A DNA stretch of 64,000 bases from Pseudomonas sp. B33.4 (GTDB lineage Bacteria > Pseudomonadota > Gammaproteobacteria > Pseudomonadales > Pseudomonadaceae), in the NCBI RefSeq assembly GCF_034555375.1, contig NZ_CP140706.1, positions 4,207,001-4,271,000 of the forward strand. The letters run 5' to 3'. Below are positions 35,066 through 43,661 of this stretch, piece by piece. The position numbers and the translations under genes are program-made. Position 1 is the stretch's first letter. The number at the start of each line of letters is the position of its first letter. The notes beneath the pieces were generated by a model that did no database searches, was not told the DNA's origin, and worked only from the letters and a program-made list of their open reading frames with translations.

Positions 35066-35602
35066 TCAGAACGTCAGTTCAACAGCGACGGTGTCGGTGT
35101 AGGTCCCCGCCGGCAAACCGGCCTTGCCCACCGCCTGACCGTAAATGTTCACCGTCTGCGCAACGCCGGTGCTGGCGGCGAGGTTGATCGTCCCGTCGAT
35201 CGCCAGCAGTTGCGAGTGCCCGGCATCGGTGTACAAGTCGTACGGCACGTAATTGGCGACCCCGTCGTACAACGCTCGCGTGCCCCCCGGCGACATGCCG
35301 TCATGGGAACCGGCGCGCACCTTGACCGTCGGCGTGGTGCCACTGGAACAGAGAATCGACAGCGCCCCGCCGCCACCGCCCAACACTTGCCCGGTGGCCG
35401 TGGTGAACAGGCTGTTGGCGGTGCCGAAGTTCAACGCACCGAAGTTCAGACCGGTCGAACCGCCAGCGCCGTTGACCTGGCAGCTGCTGATCAGAATCAG
35501 GCTGGAGGTGATCTGGCCGGTGACCGTGGTGGCGGCGTTGGCACTGGAAACCAGCGCCAGGCCGAGCAACGACAAACCTATCCTTGATGCAAACATACGC
35601 AT
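35066..35602 (-). CDS. Spore-coat-U pilus subunit (third small subunit)
   Basis: A 178-residue secreted SCPU protein; the signal ends SANA and the mature chain begins ATTVTGQITSSLIL. The core holds ISSCQVNG, LNFGALNFGTANSLF, ILCSSGTTPTVKVRAG and the ending AGTYTDTVAVELTF. A glycine run (GGGGG) follows TGQVL. Two upstream methionines are possible; the first at 35602 is preceded by GAGGA. Confidence 0.88.
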   Translation of the reverse strand: MRMFASRIGLSLLGLALVSSANAATTVTGQITSSLILISSCQVNGAGGSTGLNFGALNFGTANSLFTTATGQVLGGGGGALSILCSSGTTPTVKVRAGSHDGMSPGGTRALYDGVANYVPYDLYTDAGHSQLLAIDGTINLAASTGVAQTVNIYGQAVGKAGLPAGTYTDTVAVELTF

Positions 35603-35622
35603 GGTGTCCGTCCTCTACGGGG

Positions 35623-36156
35623 TTACCAGTCGAGCGTCACCGTCAGGGTGTCGGTATAGACCCCTGCCGGTACCGCGCGGGTATTCGCCACCACCGAGCC
35701 AAATACCGGGATGGGTATCCGCGCACCGCTGGTGACAGCGAAATTGTGTTGCTGGCCGATGCTGTAGCTCCGGGCGCCGGAGGGATCGACGAACAGCTGA
35801 TAGGGAAGGGTCTGGCGGCCGTTGCTCAGACGCCGGGTATTGCCGTCGCCGTGGGTGCCGCCATCAATGGTGACGGTAAAACCGGTGACCGACGGATTGC
35901 AGGCAACATTGAGTTTGCCGCTGCTGTCACCGTCGAGACTGGCCTTGATCGGCGCATTCCAGGTCGGCCCCTGCAGGCCGAAATCGAGGGTGCCGAGGTC
36001 GCTGACCGGGCTGGCGGGATCGCTGGTGTTGGTGACTTCGCAGCCGGCAATCAGGATCAGCCGCGCATTGATCTGCCCGCTCATCCCCGCTTGGGCGTCG
36101 TCGGCGAGCAATACCAGCGCTCCTGCTGCGATCACCATCCAGTGCTTGCCTGTCAT
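35623..36156 (-). CDS. Spore-coat-U pilus subunit, likely major rod subunit (CsuA/B-like)
   Basis: A 177-residue secreted SCPU protein with signal peptide ending DDAQA. The mature start MSGQINARLILIAGCEV, the segment LGTLDFGLQGPTWNAPIKASL and VTIDGGTHGDGNTRRLSN most resemble the CsuA/B rod subunit among the four small subunits here. It ends AGVYTDTLTVTLDW. An upstream TTG start would add 11 residues with no signal features, so the ATG at 36156 is preferred. Confidence 0.86.
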   Translation of the reverse strand: MTGKHWMVIAAGALVLLADDAQAGMSGQINARLILIAGCEVTNTSDPASPVSDLGTLDFGLQGPTWNAPIKASLDGDSSGKLNVACNPSVTGFTVTIDGGTHGDGNTRRLSNGRQTLPYQLFVDPSGARSYSIGQQHNFAVTSGARIPIPVFGSVVANTRAVPAGVYTDTLTVTLDW

Positions 36157-36257
36157 TGCGTCCGTCCCTGCTCCTTTTTGGTGACTCAACCACCGCGTTC
36201 AAGATCGAACGCCTTCCATGCACACCCGCATCCACCGGGTGCCTGTTGAAACCGTGA

Positions 36258-36779
36258 TCACCAGCTGACCGTGACCTTGACCAGATCCGAGTAACGGCTG
36301 ACCTGTGGCACTTCGGCCAGCCGCTCGATCCGCGCGTACAACGGTAATTCCACGGTGCCGCTGTCCGGCACCCGTCCGCTGACCGGCACATCCACCACCA
36401 GCGGCACCCGTCGCGCGGCGTCCTGATACAAGCGGTACGGAATCGGTTTGCTGCCGGTCGAACCGGCCATGTAGCGGACTTCCCCGACACCGCCATGCAA
36501 ACCGCCGTCGACGCGCATCTGGTATGGCGTGTCCGGATTGCACTCCAGCCGTGGCAGGCGCTGATTGGTCAACGCCGCGCCCAATGGCCCGGTCGGGTCG
36601 TCAAGGCGCGCGGTGCTGCCGAAGTCGAGCACACCCAGTTGCTCGATGCCGGCCTCACGCTGCTGGCCGATCAACTGGCAGCCACGCTGCACATCGACGC
36701 GCACTTCGACCTGAAGATCCGCCGCATTGACGGGCGCAACGAGCACACCCAGCAGGCCCATGAGCACATGTACATTCAC
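36258..36779 (-). CDS. Spore-coat-U pilus subunit (first gene of the operon)
   Basis: A 173-residue secreted SCPU protein. The start is GTG at 36779, preceded by AAGGA at nine bases and giving a signal peptide ending PVNA. The core has RGCQLIGQQ, LGVLDFGSTARLDD, LECNPDTPYQMRVDGG and the ending YSDLVKVTVSW. It is the promoter-proximal gene of the csu-like operon and is divergent from the ZapE-like gene. Confidence 0.86.
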   Translation of the reverse strand: MNVHVLMGLLGVLVAPVNAADLQVEVRVDVQRGCQLIGQQREAGIEQLGVLDFGSTARLDDPTGPLGAALTNQRLPRLECNPDTPYQMRVDGGLHGGVGEVRYMAGSTGSKPIPYRLYQDAARRVPLVVDVPVSGRVPDSGTVELPLYARIERLAEVPQVSRYSDLVKVTVSW

Positions 36780-37065
36780 TGCACCGTTCCTTGTCAGCGA
36801 CCGCTTGCGACGTCGTTTCTGTGATTGAGATTAGCAACGGTCGACGATTCCGCCAGTCGATTGGATCCATGGATCGCCCGGGATATGTTTCGAAAGGTTG
36901 GCAAGTGGTCGGGCCATGTCGCTAAAAATAGCTGTACGTGCCGCATAAGTTTGTTCAATAACCGCCCACTCTCGCCCCGTCCCAGTGGCTGGCCAGGTCG
37001 GCGTCTGGTTACACTGTGTCGCCGCGCTTCCGGGAGCCGGTTCTACGAACACGGAGACGCCCACA

Positions 37066-38196
37066 GTGCCAGCCCAACCGCCGAAACGATCGCGACTGAC
37101 CCAGCGCTGGCCGGCGTTGCGCCGATGGTTGGGCAAGGGTTTGCCGGCCAGCGCCGGGCATGACGCCAGTGCCCAGTCGATCCGCGACTACTTCCGGCAC
37201 AAGGCCAGCGGTCAGGGTTACACCCTCAGTCACAGCCAGCAGCGCGTCATCGAGTGCATGGCGCAGCAGGCCAGCCTGTTGTTTGGTGCAAGCGGCCGAA
37301 CCGCGCCGAGTCTGTATCTGTTCGGCGCCGTCGGACGCGGCAAGAGCTGGTTGCTCGATGGTTTCTTTCATGCCCTGCCGATCACCCAGAAACGGCGCCT
37401 GCATTTCCATCAGTTTTTTGCGCAATTGCATCAAGGCATGTTCAGCCATCGCGCGCACGACGATGCTCTCGAAGCGACCCTCGACGAACTGCTGCAGGAT
37501 TGTCGGGTGCTGTGTTTTGACGAGTTTCATGTGCATGACATCGGCGATGCCATGCTCATCACCCGGCTGTTCAAGGCATTGTTCAAACGGCGGATTCTGC
37601 TGCTGGTGACCTCCAACTATGCGCCTGAAGGCCTGCTGCCCAATCCGCTCTATCACGCTCGTTTCAAACCGGTGATTGAGCTGATCAATATGCACATGCA
37701 GGTGATGGAGGTCGGCGGCCCGCACGATTACCGCAGTCACACGCGCCACTCTGCGCAGCAGATTTTCACCCAGGGGCATTATGTGTGGCCGGCCACGCCC
37801 GCACAGCGCGCTGCGCTGGAGCTGCCGCCCGCAGACGCGCCAGCCATCAGGTTAGCGGTGGGCACCCGACAGTTTCAGGCGCGGTTGCATGAAGCGCGGC
37901 GTGTCGGTTTTACCTTCAGCGATCTGTGCGAACAGCCGACGGCGGTCATGGATTATCTGGAACTGTGTCGACGTTTCGACCGCTGGATCATTGATGGTCT
38001 GCCGGAACTGGGAGAGTGCTCGATCGCCGCCCAACAGCGCTTCATCAACCTGATCGACGTGCTATACGACCAGGACAAGCACCTGACGCTGCTCGGTCAC
38101 CTGCCCTTGCGTGAAAGCCTCGACGGCCATGCCATTGACCTGGCGCGCACGCGCAGTCGCTTGGGGCAGTTGCAAGAGATGCACACCTGCGACTGA
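37066..38196 (+). CDS. zapE: AFG1/ZapE-like AAA ATPase
   Basis: A 376-residue P-loop ATPase of the AFG1/ZapE family, which in E. coli acts at the division site. Walker A is GAVGRGKS (residues 87-94) and Walker B is VLCFDEFHVHDIGDAML. The sensor region LLLVTSNYAPEGLLPNPLYH follows, then the family's C-terminal HARFKPVIELI and RRFDRWIIDGLPEL. I chose the GTG at 37066, with CGGAGA nine bases upstream, because it gives the usual length; the longer GTG frame starts inside the intergenic region. The canonical pseudomonad zapE usually lies near rplM-rpsI, so this could be a second, diverged paralogue. Confidence 0.82.
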   Translation: MPAQPPKRSRLTQRWPALRRWLGKGLPASAGHDASAQSIRDYFRHKASGQGYTLSHSQQRVIECMAQQASLLFGASGRTAPSLYLFGAVGRGKSWLLDGFFHALPITQKRRLHFHQFFAQLHQGMFSHRAHDDALEATLDELLQDCRVLCFDEFHVHDIGDAMLITRLFKALFKRRILLLVTSNYAPEGLLPNPLYHARFKPVIELINMHMQVMEVGGPHDYRSHTRHSAQQIFTQGHYVWPATPAQRAALELPPADAPAIRLAVGTRQFQARLHEARRVGFTFSDLCEQPTAVMDYLELCRRFDRWIIDGLPELGECSIAAQQRFINLIDVLYDQDKHLTLLGHLPLRESLDGHAIDLARTRSRLGQLQEMHTCD

Positions 38197-38208
38197 CCAC
38201 ACCGGCCC

Positions 38209-38312
38209 TGTGGGAGCGAGCTTGCTCGCGAAAGCGGTTGAACAATCACCATGAATGTCGACTGACCCGACACCTTCGTCGGAACGCCGCCCGGAGCAAG
38301 CTCGCTCCCACA
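38209..38312. repeat. REP-type inverted repeat pair (TGGGAGCGAGC family)
   Basis: Arms TGTGGGAGCGAGCTTGCTCG and GGAGCAAGCTCGCTCCCACA around about 60 bases. Both arms carry GCTTGC in place of the common GCCTGC, so the change is matched on both sides. Confidence 0.8.
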
Positions 38313-38426
38313 GGGTTTTGTGGCGTTTTCAACATGCAACTCAGGCCCAGAACCTGCTTTGCCGTTATCATGTCGCCCATCCTCAGCGCCCCAGCGTCGC
38401 TCCACTGATCAATAGCGAACACCAAC

Positions 38427-39740
38427 ATGCACACCCTTGCTCAATTACGCGCCGGCGAGTTGTCGGGCATCACGCGGCTGGATCTGTCTTGCGGACTGAC
38501 CGAATTCCCGCGCGAGATTTTCGACCTGGCCGACAGTCTGGAAATCCTCAACCTCAGCGGCAACGCCCTGAGCAGTCTGCCGGATGACTTGCACCGTCTG
38601 ACGCGCCTGCGTGTGCTGTTCTGTTCCGACAACCCGTTCACCGAACTGCCGGCCTGCCTCGGCCAATGCGCGGCATTGACGATGATCGGTTTCAGGGCCA
38701 ATCGCATCGTCAACGTACCCGGTGCTGCCTTGCCGCCACAGCTGCGCTGGCTGATCCTGACCGACAACTGCATCGAGCACCTGCCGAACGAACTGGGTGA
38801 ACGTCCTGCGCTGCAGAAGCTCATGCTGTCCGGCAACCGTCTGCAGACGCTGCCGCCATCGCTGAGCAAGTGCCATCGGCTGGAGCTGCTGCGCATTTCC
38901 GCCAACCGCCTGAGCGAACTGCCGCAGTGGCTGCTCGCCCTGCCGAGCCTGACCTGGCTGGCCTACGCCGGTAACCCGCTGGAAACCGAGGCGGATGCCG
39001 CCGCGCTGCAAGCGACGGCGCAAATCGACTGGTCGGCGCTAAGTCTGGAGCAACGCTTGGGTGAAGGCGCCTCGGGGGTGATTTCCCGGGCGAGCTGGCA
39101 GCGCGACGATGGCTCAGTGACGCCGGTCGCGGTGAAACTGTACAAAGGTGAAATGACCAGCGACGGCTCGCCGCTACACGAAATGAACGCCTGCATCACC
39201 GCAGGCCTGCATCCCAATCTGATCCGTATCGAAGGGCGCATCAGCGGCCATCCCGAGGGCCAGCAGGGGTTGGTGATGCAGCTGATCGATCCGTCGTTCG
39301 GCAACCTCGCCGATCTGCCAAGCCTGGCGTCTTGCTCGCGAGATGTTTACGCCGCTGATTGTCGATTCAGTGCCGAGGTTGCGCTGAACATTGCCAAAGG
39401 CATCGCTTCGGCAGCCGATCACTTGCACCAGCAAGGCATCACCCATGGCGACCTCTACGGGCACAACATTCTGTTGAACGAGCGCGGCGATTGCCTGCTC
39501 GGGGATTTTGGCGGGGCGTCGTTCCATGAAGTCGCCGACACAGTAGAAACGCGCGCGTTGCAACGCATCGAAGTGCGTGCGTTCGGAATTTTGCTCGGGG
39601 AATTGCTGGCGCGCATCGACTCGGGGTTGAGTGATGAGCGGCGTGCGGTGTTTGAAGAGCTGGAGCGGCGCTGCTGTCAGGCGGATGTGCTGGCGCGGCC
39701 GGGGTTCGGAGAGGTCATGAAGCAACTTGAAGATCTGTGA
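38427..39740 (+). CDS. Leucine-rich-repeat Ser/Thr protein kinase
   Basis: A 437-residue fusion. Residues 15-185 hold about seven leucine-rich repeats of the bacterial LPxxLxxLxxLxxLxLxxN type (for example LEILNLSGNALSSLPDDL). Residues 207-437 are a protein kinase with its catalytic residues in place: glycine loop LGEGASGV, K237 in VAVKLYK, E252, D342 and N347 in THGDLYGHNILL, and D360 in GDFGG. The HRD motif is HGD, common in bacterial kinases. There is no signal or membrane segment. It is a candidate eukaryote-like signalling protein, and the LRR domain may choose the substrate. No partner phosphatase is adjacent. Confidence 0.88.
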   Translation: MHTLAQLRAGELSGITRLDLSCGLTEFPREIFDLADSLEILNLSGNALSSLPDDLHRLTRLRVLFCSDNPFTELPACLGQCAALTMIGFRANRIVNVPGAALPPQLRWLILTDNCIEHLPNELGERPALQKLMLSGNRLQTLPPSLSKCHRLELLRISANRLSELPQWLLALPSLTWLAYAGNPLETEADAAALQATAQIDWSALSLEQRLGEGASGVISRASWQRDDGSVTPVAVKLYKGEMTSDGSPLHEMNACITAGLHPNLIRIEGRISGHPEGQQGLVMQLIDPSFGNLADLPSLASCSRDVYAADCRFSAEVALNIAKGIASAADHLHQQGITHGDLYGHNILLNERGDCLLGDFGGASFHEVADTVETRALQRIEVRAFGILLGELLARIDSGLSDERRAVFEELERRCCQADVLARPGFGEVMKQLEDL

Positions 39741-39754
39741 CCGCTGCGCGGTCA

Positions 39755-39829
39755 ATCGCTGGCAGGCTAGTTCCAACAGGAGATCTGTGGCGTTCACAAA
39801 TCCCCTGTGGGAGCTAACCTGCCCGCGAT
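39755..39829. repeat. Degenerate REP-type inverted repeat pair
   Basis: ATCGCTGGCAGGCTAGTTCC (39755) faces TGTGGGAGCTAACCTGCCCG (39806). Both arms contain an unusual CTAG/GCTAAC centre not seen in other copies in the window. It is shared by the convergent kinase and YebC genes. Confidence 0.7.
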
Positions 39830-39852
39830 GAGGCCATCACCGACGAAGGCGA

Positions 39853-40557
39853 TCAGCCCGCCAGGCCGACAAACATATCCTGCACGTCATCGTGGTTGTC
39901 GAGGCCTTCGAGGAACGCTTCAACTTCAGCCATCTGCTCATCGTTCAAACCGCTGACCGGGTTCTTCGGCTGGTAACCCAGCTTGGCCGACAGCACGGTG
40001 AACCCTTGCTCTGGCAGTGCCTTCTGCACCGAGTCCAGATCGGTAGGATCGGTCAGAAACAGCGTCGCGCCGTCTTCGCCCGGTTCGAAATCCTGGGCAC
40101 CGGCTTCGATCGCGGCCATTTCCGGATCGGCGTCCGGGGTTTCCGGCGAGGCTTCGATCATGCCGACGTGGTTGAAGTCCCAGGCCACGGAGCCGGAAGC
40201 GCCGAGTTGGCCCTTACGGAACGCCACGCGGATTTCGGCGACGGTACGGTTGATATTGTCGGTCACACACTCGACGATCAGCGGCACCTGGTGCGGGGCG
40301 AACCCTTCGTAGGTCACGCGATGGTATTGCACGGTTTCACCGAGCAAACCGGCGCCTTTCTTGATCGCGCGATCGAGGGTTTCTTTTGGCATCGAGGCTT
40401 TCTTGGCCTGTTCGACCACCAGACGCAGGTGTGCGTTGGTGGCGGTATCGGCACCGTTGCGGGCAGCGATGGTGATTTCCTTCACCAGTTTGCCGAAGAT
40501 CTTGCCCTTGGCGTTGGATGCCGCTTCTTTGTGTTTAACCTTCCACTGTGCGCCCAT
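39853..40557 (-). CDS. YebC/PmpR-family protein
   Basis: A 234-residue YebC-fold protein with the family start [27 protein letters not shown], then [36 protein letters not shown]. YebC proteins have been described as DNA-binding regulators and, more recently, as ribosome-associated factors. The N-terminal [11 protein letters not shown] differs from the canonical HSKWAN(I/T)KH of the ruvC-linked copy, so this looks like the YeeN-type paralogue. It is monocistronic between the LRR kinase and the VgrG gene. Confidence 0.88.
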   Translation of the reverse strand: MGAQWKVKHKEAASNAKGKIFGKLVKEITIAARNGADTATNAHLRLVVEQAKKASMPKETLDRAIKKGAGLLGETVQYHRVTYEGFAPHQVPLIVECVTDNINRTVAEIRVAFRKGQLGASGSVAWDFNHVGMIEASPETPDADPEMAAIEAGAQDFEPGEDGATLFLTDPTDLDSVQKALPEQGFTVLSAKLGYQPKNPVSGLNDEQMAEVEAFLEGLDNHDDVQDMFVGLAG

Positions 40558-40778
40558 TACTCACTCTCTTGATCTGTGGCGCCGAGACATCTATTGGCCG
40601 ACGCGTGGCGCCAAGTTTATACGGCCTAAAGTCGGCAATCGACCAAAAAAATGCAACGCGGAATCGACATCTTCACCAGAGCTTGTAGGGCGATTCTGAA
40701 AAACGGCTTTGACATGACCATTCAGTGCTGTGGTTTCGTACCCTCTCAAGCCCGTATTGCCTGACAGAGCCTGTTCGA

Positions 40779-42176
40779 ATGCTCAATGACAAGGAAAGTC
40801 CTTTTACCCTGACCCTGACCGACAGCGGCCTGAGCCTGCCGGTGCTGCGTTTTCAAGGCGAAGAAGCGCTCAACCAGCCTTACCGTTTCGACATCGAACT
40901 GATCGGCCTCGCGCCCGCCATGACGCCGGGTACATTCCTGCACCAACCGGCTTTTTTGCGTCTGGACGATCATCATGGGGTTCACGGCTTGATCGACAGT
41001 GCCAGTTGCGAACATCGCGGTACGCACCGGATCGGCTATCGACTGACGTTGGTGCCACGTTTGCAGAGGCTGGCCCAGCCGAGCAAGCGGCGTGTGTTTG
41101 TGCAATTGAGCGTGCCGCAGATTCTCCAGCGATTGCTCACGGAGAACGCCCTGCCCGGCGATGGCTACCGGATTGAAATGACTGTCGGCCATTACCCGGC
41201 CCGGCCGTTTTGCATCCAGTACGAAGAAAGCGATCTGGCGCTGCTGGACAGGCTTTGCGAAGAAGAAGGCATTCACTATCACTTCGAACACCGGGTCGAC
41301 GGTCACGTTGTCGTGTTTGCCGATGACAGCCTGAGCCTGCCGCAAATGCCGGCGCTGCTGCCGTTCAAGGTGAGCGAGCAAACACCGTCACCGTGCGTCA
41401 GTGCGCTGTTCCAGCACCATCATGCTGCGCCCATCGCCACGCTGCATGCCGTGCGCAATCGAGGCCAGCAGGCAAGCGGTGACGATGCCGCCAACCACAT
41501 CACGGCAACCGCCCTGCCGCCGATACTCTCCCTCGAACAACGTCACCACGAACAACGCAGCCGTCGACATCTGGAGAGGCAACGCGGTCAGCATCGGACG
41601 ATCAACGGCCGCAGTGACCGGGTCGGTTTGCTCAGTGGGCATCTGCTGCAAGTGTCGGCGCATCCGGTCAGCCACTTCAATGAACAATGGCGGCTTACCG
41701 CCCTGCGCCATCACGGACAGCATCCGTCGATTCTTGACCCGACTCCAAACGCACACCGCTACCACAACGACTTCAGCGCCCAACCCTGGTCATCCGACTT
41801 TCGCCCGGCGCTCAGACAACCCCGGCCCAGCGTCGCCGGCTATCACCTGGCACGGGTGCTGGGACCTGCCGGGCAACCGGCGCAACTCGATGACCAGGGT
41901 CGAGTCGCCGTGCGACTGTGGCCTTCGGATACCGGGCACACGCTTGATCACCACGCGATCTGGCTGCCCATCGCCATGACCCGGACCCATCGCCGCATCG
42001 CGCCGGACGATTTGCCCTGTGCCGGCAGCGAAGTGTGGGTGAGTTTCCTCGACAGCGATCCGGACCGACCGATTCTGTGCCTGGGCAACTCCCGCAACCC
42101 TACGCCTCGCGAGCCACCGCCCGCGCGCGACAACAGCTTGTTGCTGGACTGGCTGTTCAATAGCGATGCCCGCTGA
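40779..42176 (+). CDS. Orphan VgrG-like protein lacking the spike needle
   Basis: A 465-residue protein with the two lower parts of a type VI spike protein. The N-terminal gp27-like hub (residues 5-360) has FTLTLTDSGLSLPVLRFQGEEALNQPYRFDIELI and CIQYEESDLALLDRLCEEEGIHYHFEH. The OB-fold (about 365-455) has LDDQGRVAVRLWPSD and AGSEVWVSFLDSDPDRPILCLG. It stops soon after, where typical VgrGs continue for 150-250 residues into the gp5-like beta-helix needle. The middle (HHEQRSRRHLERQRGQHR) is rich in His, Arg and Gln. No T6SS, PAAR or effector gene is nearby. It could be a decayed or alternative spike. Confidence 0.82.
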   Translation: MLNDKESPFTLTLTDSGLSLPVLRFQGEEALNQPYRFDIELIGLAPAMTPGTFLHQPAFLRLDDHHGVHGLIDSASCEHRGTHRIGYRLTLVPRLQRLAQPSKRRVFVQLSVPQILQRLLTENALPGDGYRIEMTVGHYPARPFCIQYEESDLALLDRLCEEEGIHYHFEHRVDGHVVVFADDSLSLPQMPALLPFKVSEQTPSPCVSALFQHHHAAPIATLHAVRNRGQQASGDDAANHITATALPPILSLEQRHHEQRSRRHLERQRGQHRTINGRSDRVGLLSGHLLQVSAHPVSHFNEQWRLTALRHHGQHPSILDPTPNAHRYHNDFSAQPWSSDFRPALRQPRPSVAGYHLARVLGPAGQPAQLDDQGRVAVRLWPSDTGHTLDHHAIWLPIAMTRTHRRIAPDDLPCAGSEVWVSFLDSDPDRPILCLGNSRNPTPREPPPARDNSLLLDWLFNSDAR

Positions 42177-42197
42177 CTCCCCAGTGGAGGTCATCAA

Positions 42198-43589
42198 TTA
42201 CCCTTTGTCAGCCTTGCCCGCCGCCGCGGCGAACTTCGCCAGACGCACATCCAGATGCCGAGGTCGCCGCCCGTGATCCTCGGCGCGTTCCTTGCGGCGG
42301 ATGGCGTTGCGCACCATCAGTGAACCGAGGTAGCGGATCGGCTCCGGCGGAAAATAGCCCAGCGGCCCGTTGACCAGCGGCGAGCGCGTCCACGGGTTGT
42401 CCAGCCCCTGCACCAGCGAAGCAAGAATCTGCCCGCCCATATGACACGGGCCGACGCCGCTGCCCGAATAACCGAAACCGTAAAACACATTGCCCGCGCT
42501 GCTCATCTGGCCGAAGAACGGTAACCCGGTGACCGAGCGATCTGAGGGCCCGTTCCAGGTGGCATCGACTTTCACATCGGCAAACGCCGGGAAAAAGTCC
42601 GCGAGACTGTTTTTCAGCAGGCCGGCATACGGCGACGGCTGATCGAACACCGGCAGCATGCGCCCACCAAACGCGAAGGTATTGCCGCCCTTGCCGAGCA
42701 TGATCCGACCGTCCGGGGTGTTGTGGTAGTAGTGCACGAAAATCCGCGAATCGAGCACAGTGACGCCGCTGGTCAAACCGATTTCCTGCAACAGCTCCGG
42801 ACGCGGTTCGGTAATCAACATGTCGCTGGAGACAATCGCCACGCTGCGTTCGAACTGTGGGAAGGCACGGGCCATCCACGCATTCATCGCCAGCACCACG
42901 CGATCGGCGATCACCGTGCCATGCGGCGTCTGCAGGCGTGCCGGGCGCCCTTCTTCCAGTCCGGTCATCGCGGTGTTTTCGTGGATTTTCACGCCCAGTT
43001 GCAACGCTACACGGCGCAAGCCACGCACCAGTTTGCCCGGTTGCACGCTGGCCGCTGCCGGCGAGAACCAGCCTTCCAGGTGCTTGCTCGAACCGGCCAT
43101 GCGCTGCACATCGGCGACCGGTCGCTGGCTGAACGAGTTGATGCCATTGCGCTCCAGCGCGGCGATCACCGCGTCGGTCGAACCGACCTGCGCGCGGTTG
43201 GTCGCGGTGTACAGCGTGCCGTCGAGGCGGTAATCGGCATCGACGCCGTAGTGTTCGCAGAACTCGCCGATCGCATGAATGCTGCGTTCCGATTCCTTGA
43301 CCAGGCGTACCGCTTCCTCGACGCCAAACAGGCGCTCAAGGGTGAAATATTTCGCCGACCACGACAGCGCACATCCGCCATTACGCCCGCTGGCGCCGGC
43401 GCCGCAGATGTCCGCTTCGATCAGCAGCACATCGAGTTCGGGGTTCTGTTGCTTGAGCATGATTGCCGTCCACAACCCGGTGTAGCCGCCGCCGACGATG
43501 CACACATCGGTGCGTACTTCGCCGTGCAACGGTGGGCAGGTTTCCGAGGTGTCGGCCTGCAAAGCCTGCTCCAGCCAAAACGGTCTCAT
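42198..43589 (-). CDS. FAD-dependent amine/amino-acid oxidoreductase of the phosphonate cluster
   Basis: A 463-residue DAO-family flavoenzyme. The dinucleotide-binding motif is VCIVGGGYTGLWTAIML near residue 30, followed by EADICGAGASGRNGG, with a C-terminal SVTGLPFFGQ and FGYSGSGVGPCHMGG at the FAD site. Relatives include PuuB-type gamma-glutamylputrescine oxidases and sarcosine-like oxidases. It lies next to an organophosphate-type transporter and phnWX. A likely role is oxidation of an N-substituted aminoethylphosphonate or related amine before the PhnW/PhnX route; this is inferred from context. GGAG lies eight bases before the ATG. Confidence 0.85.
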   Translation of the reverse strand: MRPFWLEQALQADTSETCPPLHGEVRTDVCIVGGGYTGLWTAIMLKQQNPELDVLLIEADICGAGASGRNGGCALSWSAKYFTLERLFGVEEAVRLVKESERSIHAIGEFCEHYGVDADYRLDGTLYTATNRAQVGSTDAVIAALERNGINSFSQRPVADVQRMAGSSKHLEGWFSPAAASVQPGKLVRGLRRVALQLGVKIHENTAMTGLEEGRPARLQTPHGTVIADRVVLAMNAWMARAFPQFERSVAIVSSDMLITEPRPELLQEIGLTSGVTVLDSRIFVHYYHNTPDGRIMLGKGGNTFAFGGRMLPVFDQPSPYAGLLKNSLADFFPAFADVKVDATWNGPSDRSVTGLPFFGQMSSAGNVFYGFGYSGSGVGPCHMGGQILASLVQGLDNPWTRSPLVNGPLGYFPPEPIRYLGSLMVRNAIRRKERAEDHGRRPRHLDVRLAKFAAAAGKADKG

Positions 43590-43661
43590 GGGGTTTCTCC
43601 AAGTCAGATGGCCACGACCCAGCCTGCCGCGAGCACCGCAGCAGGCCGCGAGGCAAGGGTT

